Shown: positions 33,304 to 44,260 of the stretch, piece by piece | Position numbering within the stretch: position 1 is the first letter of the stretch | How the letters are laid out: each line of letters opens with the position of its first letter | Assembly (NCBI GenBank): GCA_029747015.1 | Contig: JAKOGI010000127.1 | Coordinates: forward strand, 1,059,501-1,123,500 | DNA from: Carnegiea gigantea | Lineage: Eukaryota; Streptophyta; Magnoliopsida; Caryophyllales; Cactaceae | Length of the DNA: 64,000 nt | Direction: 5' to 3' | The notes under the pieces: model-generated | What the model saw: only the letters and a program-made list of their open reading frames with translations | Databases searched by the model: none | Told to the model about the DNA's origin: nothing | Position numbers and translations under genes: made by a program

Positions 33304-34841
33304 GTGGTTATGGAGATGGAGGAAGACTCCCGCATTCCTATCATTTTGGGGCGACCATTCCTAGCCACTACGGGAGCTATGATCGACGTCAAGAACAGCA
33401 AGCTTTCTCTTCAAGTAGGGGATGAGAAGGTGGAGTTTAGCCTGCCACAAGTGATGGCCTCCCCCACTTCAGGCGACTCATGCTGTAGAGTCGATCTATT
33501 AGAGAAAGCCCTCAACCAGGAGGGCAAGACCCATCTGCCTGTAGAAGACCTGTTAGAGGCCGCGTTGATTGGTTGCCACGTTACCAACTCCAGTTCGGGT
33601 GAGAAGGAGGAGTATGCCAGACTCCTCAATGAGTCTACGGCCTACTTGCCTAGGCGGTTCTGCGAAGAGATTCATAGTGTGGAGGAGCCTACCTCCAAGA
33701 AAGAAGAGGAGCATCCACTGAAGGTAGAATTGAAACCTCTGCCTCCCCATCTCAGGTATGAATTTCTGGACTCTTCCCATCAATTTCCCGTTATTGTTAA
33801 TGCTAACCTGGATGGCCCACAGTTGGAACAACTGTTAGATGTGCATCGTAAGCATAGGGGTGCCATCGGGTATAGTATCGATGATATTCGGGGACTCAGT
33901 CCTGCGTTCTGCATGCATCGCATTTTTCTTGATGACAGTCACCGCCCCTCTCGACAACTTCAGCGCCGTTTAAATCCAAACATGCAAGAGGTTGTTAAAA
34001 AGGAGATTCTTAAACTACTTGATGCTGGGATCATCTACCCTATCTCAGATAGTGAGTGGGTGAGTCCAGTCCAAGTAGTCCCCAAAAAGGGAGGTATGAC
34101 TGTCATAAAGAATGAGCGAGATGAGCTCATTTCTACTAGGACTGTTACTGGGTGGCGCATGTGCATCGACTACCGTAGATTAAATCAAGCCACCCAGAAA
34201 GATCATTTCCCCTTCCCTTTCATTGACCAAATGCTGGAAAGGTTGGCAAGGCATTCCTTTTTCTGTTATCTGGATGGTTATTCCGGTTTCTTTCAGATTC
34301 CTATCCGTCCTGATGACCAGGAAAAGACGACTTTTACGTGCCCGTATGGTACCTTTGCTTATTAAGGATGCCATTCGGATTGTGTAATGCCTCGGCCACC
34401 TTCCAGCGGTGCATGACCGCTATATTCTCTGACCTTATCGAAAACATCATGGAGGTGTTTATAGATGACTTCTCTGTTTATGAAGGTACCTTCACCCTTT
34501 GTTTGGAAAACTTAACCAAGGTACTCCATAGATGTGAAGAAGTCAACCTAGTATTGAATTGGGAAAAATGTCATTTTATGGTGCAGGAGGGGGTAGTACT
34601 AGGTCATGTTATTTCTGCTAGAGGCATTGAGGTGGACAGAGCGAAGGTCGAGGTTATTGAGCGATTACCCCCTCCTACTTCGGTAAAAGGGGTGAAGAGT
34701 TTCCTTGGTCATGCGGGGTTTTATCGTCGCTTTATCAAGGATTTCTCCAAGATTGCTAAACCTCTTACTCAGCTACTCACTAAAGATGCCCTGTTTGTCT
34801 TTACTGATGAGTGCCATGAGGCTTTTTGCAGGATCAAGTAG
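33304..34841 (+). pseudogene. Athila reverse transcriptase with a frameshift at the AYRRMPFGL box
   Basis: RT motifs in order: the thumb-side LKLLDAGIIYPISDSEWVSP and VQVVPKKGG; GWRMCIDYRRLNQATQKDHF; CYLDGYSGFFQIPIRPDDQE; TCPYGTFAY, where a stop at 34363-34365 and a one-base loss break the frame; then in a new frame RMPFGLCNASATFQRCM and the catalytic FIDD (34458-34469), QEGVVLGHVISARGIEVDRA and FLGHAGFYRRFIKDFS. The three catalytic aspartates are all present. In life it copies element RNA into DNA in the cytoplasmic particle. The frameshift makes this copy non-functional. Confidence 0.93.
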
Positions 34842-35277
34842 GCATTAATTTCTGCCCCCATCATACAACCATCAGATTGGGATCTCCCATTTGAGATCAT
34901 GTGCGATGCCAGCGACCATGCGGTGGGGGCAGTTCTGGGGCAGCGGAAGGATAAGAAACCAGTGGTGATATACTATGCTAGTAGAACGCTGGATGAGGCC
35001 CAGCAGAACTACACCATGACTGAGAAGGAGCTGCTTGCGGTCGTGTATGCAATGGAAAAATTCAGGCCCTACCTGCTATGTTCCAAGGTCATTGTGTACA
35101 CGGACCACTCTGCCCTCAAGCACCTCCTCGAGAAGAAGGATGCCAAACCTTACCTCATCAGATGAATTTTGCTACTCCAGGAGTTTGATCTGGAGATCAA
35201 AGACAAGGCAGGGGCCGAGAATGTCGTGGTCGATCATCTTTCCAGGCTCGTTGTTGAGAGCCACAACACCCCATTGA
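34842..35277 (+). pseudogene. Athila RNase H
   Basis: Continues the RT frame past an in-frame TAG (34839-34841). Reads FEIMCDASDHAVGAVLGQRK, YYASRTLDEAQQNYTMTEKE, FRPYLLCSKVIVYTDHSALK and, after a TGA at 35163-35165 at the usual Trp position, LLLQEFDLEIKDKAGAENVV and DHLSR. The catalytic acidic residues (D of CDAS, E of TEKE, D of YTDH and D of DHLSR) are all retained. A frame change at about 35270-35290 follows. Confidence 0.9.
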
Positions 35278-35302
35278 TGATGCCTTTCCCGACAAGCATC
35301 TC

Positions 35303-36619
35303 ATGGGCATCGAGTCCAGACCCGCCCCATGGTTTGCCGATTATGCAAACTATCAAGCTTCGGGAATCCTTCCCCATGATCTATCCTTCCACCAGAAAAA
35401 GAAATTCCTCCATGATATCAAGACATATTTTTGGGAGGAACCATTCCTTTACAAGTTGTGCAAGGATGGGATTATCAGAAGATGGCTTCCTGAGGGGGAA
35501 ATTCAAGGTGTAATCTCCCATTGCCACGACTCTTTTTGTGGAGGACACGCTAGCACCTCTAAGATAGCCGCTAAGGTGCTGCAAGGGGGCTTCTTCTGGC
35601 CCTCGCTCTTTAAGGACGTCCATGCCTATGTCCGTGCAGGCGACCGCTGCCAGTGGATGGGAAATCTGTCTCGGAAGAATGAGATGCCCCTTAACTTTAT
35701 CCTTGAAGTTGAGATCTTCGATGTTTGGGGCATCGACTTTATGGGACCTTTTCTATCTTCAAGGGGCCACAAGTATATCCTCGTCGCCGTGGATTACATC
35801 TCCAAGTGGGTGGAGGCAATAGCTAGCCCTACCAATGACTCAAGGGTTGTAGCCAAGCTTTTCAAAAAGATTATATTCCCTCACTTTGGGGTCCCAAGGG
35901 TGCTAATAACCGACAATGGATGGCACTTCATAGAGCAGAAATTGGAAACTCTCTTGAAGAAATATGGAGTGCACCACAAATATGGACTTGGCTACCACCC
36001 TCAAACTAGTGGCCAAGTCGAGATCTCCAACTGGGAAATCTAGTCCGTCTTAGAGAAAACGGTTGCAAGCTCACGAAAGGATTGGGCGGACAAGCTTGAT
36101 GACGCCCTTTGGGCCTACCGTACGGCGTTCAAAACCCTCATTGGCACCACCCCCTTTCGGCTCATCTACGGCAAGTCTTGTCATCTCCCCGTGGAACTGG
36201 AACACAGGGCTTACTAGGCTATAAAACACTTCAACTTCGACCTGAAGTCCGCAGGAGAGAAGCGGATGTTGCAGCTAAATGAACTCGAGGAGATCCGCTT
36301 GGATGCCTATGACAGTTCTCGGCTCTACAAGGAGCGAACTAAGCAGTGGCACGACAAGTTTATTAACCGCCGCGAGTTTCGGGAAGGTGACTTGGTTCTA
36401 CTTTTCAATTCCCGCTTGAAGTTTTTTCCTGGGAAGCTTCGCTCCCGATGGTCGGGTCCCTTTAAGGTGCTTAAGGTCTACCCATATGGGGCCATCGAAA
36501 TAGGCAATGAAACCACCGTCTCGTTCAAGGTGAACGGGTCCCGCTTGAAACACTACATTGCCGGTGAATCTCTTGAGGGGAAAGTCACATGTGCTCTCCC
36601 CGATGTCTCTCCTTCTTAG
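35303..36619 (+). pseudogene. Athila integrase
   Basis: Frame from 35303: HHCC-type zinc domain ([12 protein letters not shown] ... RAGDRCQ), in which the first Cys is Gly (VRAGDRC for the usual ACDRC). The core keeps D-D(35)-[19 protein letters not shown] and GQVEISNWE, with Asp and Glu at residues 145, 204 and 240 of this frame and 35 residues between the last two. A TAG at 36041-36043 falls right after the Glu motif and another TAG near 36216 occurs at a usual Trp. The same frame then continues to 36619 through [12 protein letters not shown], the PLIYGKxCHLPVE-type box, and the C-terminal [20 protein letters not shown] and [11 protein letters not shown]. Confidence 0.93.
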
Positions 36620-37365
36620 GGATCCTAAAGGTCAAGCTCGGGACCTTAAACAAGCGCTTCTTGGGAGGCAACCCAAGCTTTATTGCTTTCCCAAAAAAAA
36701 AAAAAGAAGGAACACGGAACCAGAGATTTGGCACGGTGGAACCATATCCTTGGGCACGGCCGTGCCAAAATTCTCTCTTCCACTACCAAAAAAAAAAACA
36801 AAACACAAAAAAAAATCCAAAAAAAAGGGGATAGCACGGGGGCAGCGTGCCTCGCGGCACCCCATGCCCTCTTTCTCCCCCCAAAAAAAAACAAAAACAA
36901 AAACAAAAAAAAAAGAAAAAACAAGGAGAAAGAGAAGAACATACGGGCCGGGCAGCGAAATGGCACGGTGCCACCGTGCCGTGAGGGACGACCGTGCTAC
37001 TTTAAAAACTACCGAAACGCACGATTTCTTCTTCTTCTTCCTCCTTCCTCCTTCCTCTTCCATTCGACCTCCTTCCTCTCTCTCTCTCTCTACTGAGCGG
37101 CTCTCCTTCTCTCTCCATCCCCACTCAATCTTCCATGCTAACCCCTCAAATTCTCTCAATTTCTTCCCAAATTCTTCAACCTTTCCACCCCCATTCGCCC
37201 TACCCCACCCATTCCTCCCATTTTCATCTCACAATCCTTCAATCCCAAATCTCCCTCTAAAACCCCAACCTCCATTGTTGAGGTCCAAGGTTGTAGAGAG
37301 CGAAATTGACCCTTCTCATGTTCTTTTCGCCTCCTCTTGGGTCCAGATCTGTTTTTATTTCTACA
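36620..37365. other. A-rich, motif-rich spacer between pol and the third ORF
   Basis: Poly-A runs at 36691-36703, 36788-36830 and 36884-36924 generate Lys-rich or Phe-rich ORFs on both strands that I do not accept as genes. Three GGCACGG / CCGTGCC-type motif copies lie at about 36728-36768, 36834-36862 and 36961-37002, and a CT-rich tract runs from about 37020 to 37110. Confidence 0.7.
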
Positions 37366-39070
37366 ATGGGCAAGAAACGCATTGGGAAGACTTCAAAGGG
37401 TCCATCCCTACCTAAGAAATCATCCCGGGCAACCTCTTCTTCAACTGCGCCTGCTTCTGCTAAAGGTACCAAAGATGCTTACCCTCTTATTTTACCTGCT
37501 AGCACTAGGGGTTTACAGTTTGTGAATGACGAATAAAAGTCCCGATATGAGCTTTTAGTCACTAGGAACACTAGTGAGCAGAAATATTTTCATGCTGATT
37601 CCCTGTGCTCTTTGGGACTGTTGGATGATTTGTTGACTCTACTTGGTAGGTTGGGATGGACCGAATATATAAACGTGCAATGCACATCCTATGACCGCCT
37701 TATGGTTGAGTTCTTGAGTTCGTTAGCTGTTGATTGGGATGGTAGTTATAATGGTCAGGAAGTCGCCATTTATTTTCAAATGTTTAACATTGATCACCGG
37801 ATGAGTTTGAGAATGTTTAATGACCCTTTGCGACTCCCGGTGGTCGATGGGGCATATAGGGACATACCCTCTTTGTGGCGACCTGACCCCATTTGGTTGA
37901 GCATCACCTGCTCCGAACGGAACAAGTATACTGATAGGTGGGGGCGAGGGTCTTTGACCCTCGACAGGCCAAGGCTACCGACATTTGTAATGTCAACCTT
38001 CGGTACCTTCAGCGCCTAACAGCGAACATTATTTTTGGCTGTAACGACAACCAGAATGGTTGTCGGAAGGTCGAACTGCTTATTATCTGGTGCGCCCTGT
38101 CAGGCACCCCTCTCGACACGGGGGCCTTTATAATCCGCCACTTGGCGGAAGTAGCCAAGACCAGTAACCGGAATGTCCTTAGCGTTGGCGGTACTGTTAC
38201 TACCATTGCTGTTGCCTTAGGCTACGGTTCGAGACTCTTTGCTCTCGAGCCCCATTTTTTGGGTGGTCACCTCGACCTTAGTACCCTCCACCACATGCAC
38301 ATCATAGATACCCAAGGCGACACCATTAGGTACCCCCACCACAAGACCATCCTTTTCATCATCCCCAACCCTGAGCGCACCACGGTCGCCAACAAGCGAA
38401 ACTAGAATTGCGACAGGCGCATTATTAGGACCACAATTCTTCCCAGAGAGGAGCAGTTAAACGCCGATATTGAGCTTGATGAGGGCAACGAGAGTGAGGA
38501 GGGCAGTGATGAGGGTGATGACGCTCCTGAGGCTGAGGCCAGCGGTGCCCCTACCCCTCCTGAGACCATCCCGCCACCACCACCCCTTCACCCACCATCC
38601 ACTCCGGCGATGGGTGGGTCTTCTTCCTCTGTGGCCTACATGCCACTCGACCCCACCTTCCTTCAGTCTTTCTCCACCCTCCAAATGTAGGTGTCGGGTC
38701 TTAGGGAGGGTTTTAGTGGCATGCGCCACGATATCTAGCGCATTTCTGGGCGCATGGATTCCATTGAGGAGGGGGTGAGTCACTTTCGCGGTTATATTGA
38801 CCGCCAAGAGCAAAGGGAGATGAGATGGATACAGCGTGAGGAAGAGCGGACGATTCGAGTGGCCCGTGAGTATAAGGAGCGACGGAGGATGAACGAACTA
38901 CTTTGGCGCCAATCCGAGTCGATTCGGCAGCTGGAGGAGCGGTTTCGCTCTTTCCCTGGTGCCCCTGCCAGCTCGTCGTCCCCCCCACCCTTTGAGCAGG
39001 GCGGCTTCTCCCATTTCTACCCCTTTCCCCCACCCTTTTGGCCTCCCCCTGGTCCCGATGGTGCCCAGTG
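37366..39070 (+). pseudogene. Athila third ORF in the env position (ATHILA ORF-1-like)
   Basis: Begins MGKKRIGKTSKGPSLPKKSS (basic, Ser-rich), has a TAA near 37535, then YFHADSLCSLGLLDDLLTLL and GWTEYINVQCTSYDRLMVEF, resembling the Athila ORF-1 family of plants. It passes NGQEVAIYFQMFNIDHRMSL and RDIPSLWRPDPIWLSITCSE, then shifts frame at about 37940-38020 into LTANIIFGCNDNQNGCRKVE and DTGAFIIRHLAEVAKTSNRN. After a TAG at 38403-38405 there follow an acidic stretch, a Pro run (PPETIPPPPPLHPP) and a charged coiled-coil-like helix (EQREMRWIQREEERTIRVAR), ending with a Pro/Phe-rich tail at TGA 39069-39071. No signal peptide or clear transmembrane helix is visible, so an envelope role is not supported by what I see. 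Function in the family is unknown. Confidence 0.75.
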
Positions 39071-39071
39071 A

Positions 39072-41022
39072 CTGTCTTCTGTCCCCTTTTCCCCCACTTG
39101 TTTCATCTTACTTCCTATCTTTTTCATTGGGGACAATGAACCGCTTAGGCATGGGGCGTGAGCTCACGAGCTGTTAGGTGACAATTTGTGGTTTGTGTTG
39201 GCTCGTATATATCCCTTTGTATATAGCATCCCTGCATATAGCATTTAGTTCTCATTTTAGCTTCGGTGCATTTTTAGGATGCATTAGTTTTCATTTTATT
39301 TTTTCTATTTCGATAAGCATGTAGGATAGCGCATATAGATAGGTAATGCATTGTATATATTTTATCTTCTAACCCTTGGTCTCAAGTGGACATTTATCGA
39401 GTGGAGCTTCACAAGACTGCGAGGTAATTCTTCCAACTCTACTCTTCATTTATTTACTCCTTGACTGCTTAGGGTGATATATTATTTTCGTCATTTCGCC
39501 TTTGAAAAAAAAAGGAAAAGAAAAAAAAACAAAAACAAAATAGAAAAGAAAAGGAAAAAAAAGGGGGTTTTGAAAATCCTTCCTATGACGATGACCAAGG
39601 CATTGTGGATCAGTTGATTGACATGGTTGTGTACACTTGTGGGTTCTTTATGGCAAATTGTGTTTGATTGATGATTTGAAAATGTTTTGACCACATTGTC
39701 TGGTTTGCATTCCTGGTTGCCCTTGAAACCCCGCTCGTCTTGATTGATTATTCCTTTGAAGTAGGACATCCTTGGGGTTGGTTGTATTGTTTGGTAGTGT
39801 GACCCGTGAGATTTTAAGCCTATAGACTAATCCATCAATTTAGTCTCATATTCTTTTTCATTTGTGTTTCTTCCGTGACAACGTCTCTAGAACTTGCTTG
39901 GATTCTCTTTGAAACCGCATCTCGCATCTCGCATGTACATAACGATGAAATGATAGAGGCATTCATTTGTTTTTGAGCTATATAGCCAAACTGGTACCCG
40001 TGATTTAATGTTTTAACCCTTGCTTACCCTTTTGAGCCTTATCCGTTTTTGTTGTGAACCTTTCACTGCTAGCTCTTGGCCTAAACACATTTCCTACCTT
40101 TTAGTCAAAGCTAGTAGAGCAACGCTTCACTATTCTGTTGGTAGTTATGGGTGTTATGCACAGTTGTGGTTAATTTGGTATGCACGAGGGCAGCATCCTT
40201 GTAGCTATTTGGGAATTGATTGTTTTGTTATTGTGCATGCCAATCACTCATTTTCTTGTCCTTACCTACCCAAAAAAAAAAAGGAAAGAAAAACTTGTTG
40301 AAAAAAAAAAGGAGAAAAGAGAACAGAAAAGAGAAACTTGTTGAAAGCCGAAAAGGGTGATAAGTAAGAGTGTTTGGTTTGTAGTCATAGTTCATTCCTG
40401 ATGGTCCTCATGATTTAGGGGTATTCTCACTGTGTCTTTAAAGAGAGTGTGGTATGATTGGTTTAAATGTTGGTTGCTCACTAGCTGTGGCTTTTAGCTC
40501 CTCATTTCCCAAATTATTTGTCCCTCTCTTACCTGTGCCCTTCGCCTCATTTCACCCCTAGAAAGTCCTCTTGATTGTTGTTGTGTATTTTGCACTTTCG
40601 CAGTGAAGAATTGAGAATCCCACCAAGCCTATGGTAGACCGTTCGATTGGAAGAGAGTCGAGTGAACCTTCTTACATCTTAAACACGTGTGAGGGAGTGC
40701 ATTTACTTTGCTCCTCCTATGAGAGCCACTACTAGGCCTTCTAGCCCACTACTTATTTGGATGCGTCTTGATTGGGGAGGGGGTGATATGATTTAACGGT
40801 ATGCTAACTTGAACATGTGGTCTTCTCAATGATTTGAAATGAGTTTGGAAATTGTGTTTGTGCCTCAAATCATTCCGCTGGCTATGCACCTATGTTCGAT
40901 TCAATTGATCCCCTATTGGCCTTGCCTGAGGAGGTGAGTAGCTAGAGGTTCTTGACCACCCTTTCTGTTCATTCATGTTCTAGTCTTGCATGAGGACAAG
41001 CAAGAGATAAGCATGGGGGAGT
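39072..41022 (+). other. Athila 3' untranslated region with polypurine tract
   Basis: No supported ORF. Contains A-rich patches (39506-39566, 40272-40335). The signature GAGGACAAG at about 40992-41000 leads to GCATGGGGGAGT at 41011-41022, directly before the 3' LTR; this is the expected plus-strand priming site. Confidence 0.7.
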
Positions 41023-42315
41023 TGATAAACCTCTATTTTACACACTTTTAGGCATGATTTTTACCTCTTATCTTGGCGATTTCTGGTAAAATCCCGAGAG
41101 TTTAGAGGTTGATTAGTCATTCTTTACCTCAAATCTACTTAAAAGTGTGTTTTTGTGTTTTCAGGGGTTAGACTGAAAGAAATGAGAAAAACAATCTAGC
41201 GCTGCGCCAAATAGGAGCTAAAAAGGAGGATTTCAAGCCAAGAGAGAGTGGCACGGTGGCACCATGCCATACAGACTGATCGTGCCACCCAGAGGAATGA
41301 GAAAACGCAAGCCAGAGATGTGGCACGGACCACGACCGTGCCACATTAGTTTTCCCCGTATAGTCGCGATTTGGCGTTATAATTGGGCATTCATGCTTTT
41401 CTCTATTTTTTCTCTCTTAAAAACGGCGATTAGGGTTTATAGTTCTTGGTTTTGATTGTTGTGAAATTCAAGACAGTGGATCAAGATTTCTTTATGCTTT
41501 TGGTAGATTGTTGCTGCAAATTGCACAGAGTACATTCCTCTACCTTTTTCCTTTGCGTTTTAATTCAAAGTTGTATACCTTTGAGCATGTTTGTTTTCTT
41601 GATTGTAATTGTGATTAGAATGACGATTAGAGGCTAAATCCCGTGTCTTGGATTGGGCGTAGCCCCTTTGATGTGATTTGGATTGATGTCCTAGGTTTTC
41701 GTGAATTGATGCCCATGTTATGATTGAACTCTCGCTTAGCGTGCCAGGTGTTCGATGAATTGCCTGAAAGGGTTGTATTCATGTTCGTAATTAGGGTTTA
41801 AGAGATTAACGAAAGTTAAGTCCTTTACTTAGAGCGGTTTTGCGAGCGATTGAATTTCTTAACATGAAATTAGTTGGGGTTTCAATTGGGAATTAAGGGT
41901 TACACAATCTTATGGTCTTGCGATTCTAGTTTCATGAAAGTAGATAACTAGGATAACTTGACCAGTCTAATGACCTTTGAGAGAAGGCGTAGACGCGTTT
42001 AATTTGTAACCATTCCATTTCAGTTGTCTTGTAGGCGGATTCACATGACCTAGATTACAATCCTAATAACATCAAAGTGTGGTGAACCTCAATCCAGGAC
42101 CCTTGTCACCATTGATTTAAATAAAAGCAGTAACTTCAGATTGAATATTGTTAACTTCTAGTGAAAACCCATTCTACCAAACTCTGGCCTAAATTGAGTG
42201 TTAAAAGTTGGATTCGGTGATTGAAACCAAGTTCCTTGTGGACACGACCCGTACTTGCCGTTGCTAGCTACAACTGGCACCGTGCACTTGCGGTTATTTG
42301 AGTAAAACGATAACA
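41023..42315 (+). repeat. Athila 3' LTR, 1293 bp
   Basis: Matches 29735-31044 along its whole length with scattered substitutions and a 17-bp deletion in the GTGGCACGG cluster near 41325-41335 (GATGTGGCACGG joined to ACCACGACC). Confidence 0.93.
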
Positions 42316-42594
42316 ACTGTTGAGTTGTATCTCTCACTTCTCTTGTATTAATGAATTATTTTATTTGATGTACTCCGAGCGAGTTGCTCGTTGAGTTATG
42401 AACTTTGGCGTATAGCCGTTGAGCTTCTTTTAAAATGTTTTACACTTCCATTGATTGCAGGGTTATTATGAGACTTTTAGTCTGAAAACGGTCAGTTTTT
42501 AGGAGAAACTCTGTCTGTTTCGCCTCGAAATTTAAATAGAAAGTTAAGAAAACGTAACGCTGCTAGCCCTAGGGGCTGGGGGTGTTACAGAGAT

Positions 42595-43059
42595 AGTCTT
42601 ATAAGTCACAGTCTCATTTAGTATGTCCATTTTTAGTTTCAATATTGAATAATTATAAAATTATTAGAGACTTTATGTCAAGATTGTACTCCTTTTTGCC
42701 CTTGTTTAGGGGTTGGTCTTTGAAAGAAATATGTATAACACATTGATGCCTCTGCCTCCATACATTATTTTAAGAGATTGGTTGAACTCGGTAATCTTAT
42801 AAGCCTCTAACACAACTTATTTTGAATTGGTTCATTTCCTTGGAACCAACCTCTCACCCCTTTTTTGGTTGGCCTGGGGGGATGTGCATGGTCGGTTATG
42901 GCCTTGAATATGAGGCAATTCCAAATTTATAAAGCTACATATTTGAGGTGCCTCTTTGCATATAAGTTCCTAATCCTAAACCTAATCATCAACGTTTTTT
43001 GGTGCTGGACTCAACATTGCTTGTTTGTTTATTTACTTATTTTTTAAAAAAATGTACAT
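42595..43059. other. Flank between the solo LTR and an LRR fragment, no gene
   Basis: AT-rich; before the solo LTR inserted it was continuous with the sequence ending at 26164. Nothing recognised. Confidence 0.4.
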
Positions 43060-43190
43060 CTAAGGTATTTAGCGTCGGGGACAACTTAAAGGGCCCTACT
43101 CTTAATGCACTAGGAAGGTTGCCCAAGATTCAGCAATTGCATCGCAGCCGCAACAAATTACGAGGACCGATTTCAATTGAGAGCTAATGT
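43060..43190 (+). pseudogene. Isolated LRR exon fragment of a receptor-kinase relative
   Basis: One frame reads VFSVGDNLKGPTLNALGRLP followed by KIQQLHRSRNKLRGPISIES, two LRR units with the N-x-L-x-G-P pattern, ending at a stop at 43186-43188. It resembles LALGKLQ-type repeats of the pseudogene at 16.2-20.8 kb and lies about 0.9 kb upstream of more fragments of the same gene type. Confidence 0.6.
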
Positions 43191-43349
43191 TTAATACTAA
43201 TGACTATCCGATCCGTTATCCACCTCTATAAAAAAACCACTGCTTTTAACGCCAATGGAGTTAACATATTGATTTTTCTGAAATTCTGCATTTTTCTATA
43301 TATGTATTTCCAAAATAAACGTGAGTTCTCCTCATGTCACAACCTTTTT

Positions 43350-44004
<655 letters not shown>

Positions 44005-44260
44005 TGCTTGAACTGGAGACACTTCACTTGAGCAATAATTATCTGACTATTAAATGGGGAACGACAAGGGCCTATCATTAGGGTGTAATTTGTCACACTC
44101 TCTTGAAGACTTTTAGCTTTTGGCCTCAACCAAGCAATTCGAAAAAAGACACTCCATAGAGACTGCAGCTTTTGGTTCAGTTTACAGAGCTCTACTTTCA
44201 GAAGGCACTGAAGTTATGCAAAGGTATTTAACATGCAGCTACGAGAAGCTTGGGTGATCT
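44005..44260 (+). pseudogene. Scrambled copy of the LRR receptor kinase, several internal deletions
   Basis: Pieces match separate parts of the pseudogene at 16.2-20.8 kb in the same order. AACTGGAGACACTTC near 44010 matches 18556; CTATCATTAGGGTGTAAT near 44073 matches 18652; a CTCTTGAAGACTTTTA piece near 44098 matches 18714; a TTTTGGCCTCAACCAAGCAA piece near 44116 matches the kinase start near 19660; and GCAGCTTTTGGTTCAGTTTA near 44164 matches the Gly-rich loop at 19708. Kilobases of LRR, membrane and kinase sequence between these pieces are missing. Confidence 0.75.

Larger units (their letters stand above)
29735..42315 (+). mobile_element. Athila-type Gypsy retrotransposon, 12.6 kb, both LTRs present
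   Basis: LTRs 29735-31044 and 41023-42315 begin TGATAAACC and end AAAACGATAACA. They are visibly near identical apart from scattered substitutions and one 17-bp difference. Flanks ACTAT (29730-29734) and ACTGT (42316-42320) are a 5-bp target duplication with one mismatch. Inside are a tRNA-Asp PBS, gag, protease, RT, RNase H, integrase, then a separate ORF in the env position and a long 3' region ending in GCATGGGGGAGT before the 3' LTR. The extra downstream ORF and the PBS are hallmarks of the Athila lineage. Stops and frameshifts in gag, pol and the third ORF show it is inactive but not very old. It lies inside the solo LTR, so it inserted later. Confidence 0.95.
26165..42589 (+). mobile_element. 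Large solo LTR (about 3.84 kb) split by a nested Athila element
   Basis: Starts TGTAAGACCCGCC at 26165 and ends GGGGGTGTTACA at 42589. The 5-bp target duplication GAGAT is exact on both sides (26160-26164 and 42590-42594). Removing the 12.6-kb Athila element and its duplication (29735-42320) leaves about 3.84 kb with no gag or pol, so this is a solo LTR formed by LTR-LTR recombination. It is related to the solo LTR at 55375-58588 on the - strand: both share a GAATACGATTAG block, an AAATCGAACCTT-like block, a hairpin near a TATA-like region and internal tandem arrays. Probably a large-LTR Gypsy family; the internal genes are absent, so the exact lineage is unknown. Confidence 0.88.

Noticed and set aside
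36646..37159. Overlapping ORFs rich in Lys or Phe on both strands
   Set aside because: Produced by poly-A runs and CT-rich tracts in the Athila spacer; no conserved motif and both strands are equally open.
26165..42589. A single 16.4-kb retrotransposon with TG...CA ends
   Set aside because: The ends match a solo LTR with its own TSD. The coding part belongs to a separate element with its own LTRs and TSD inside it.
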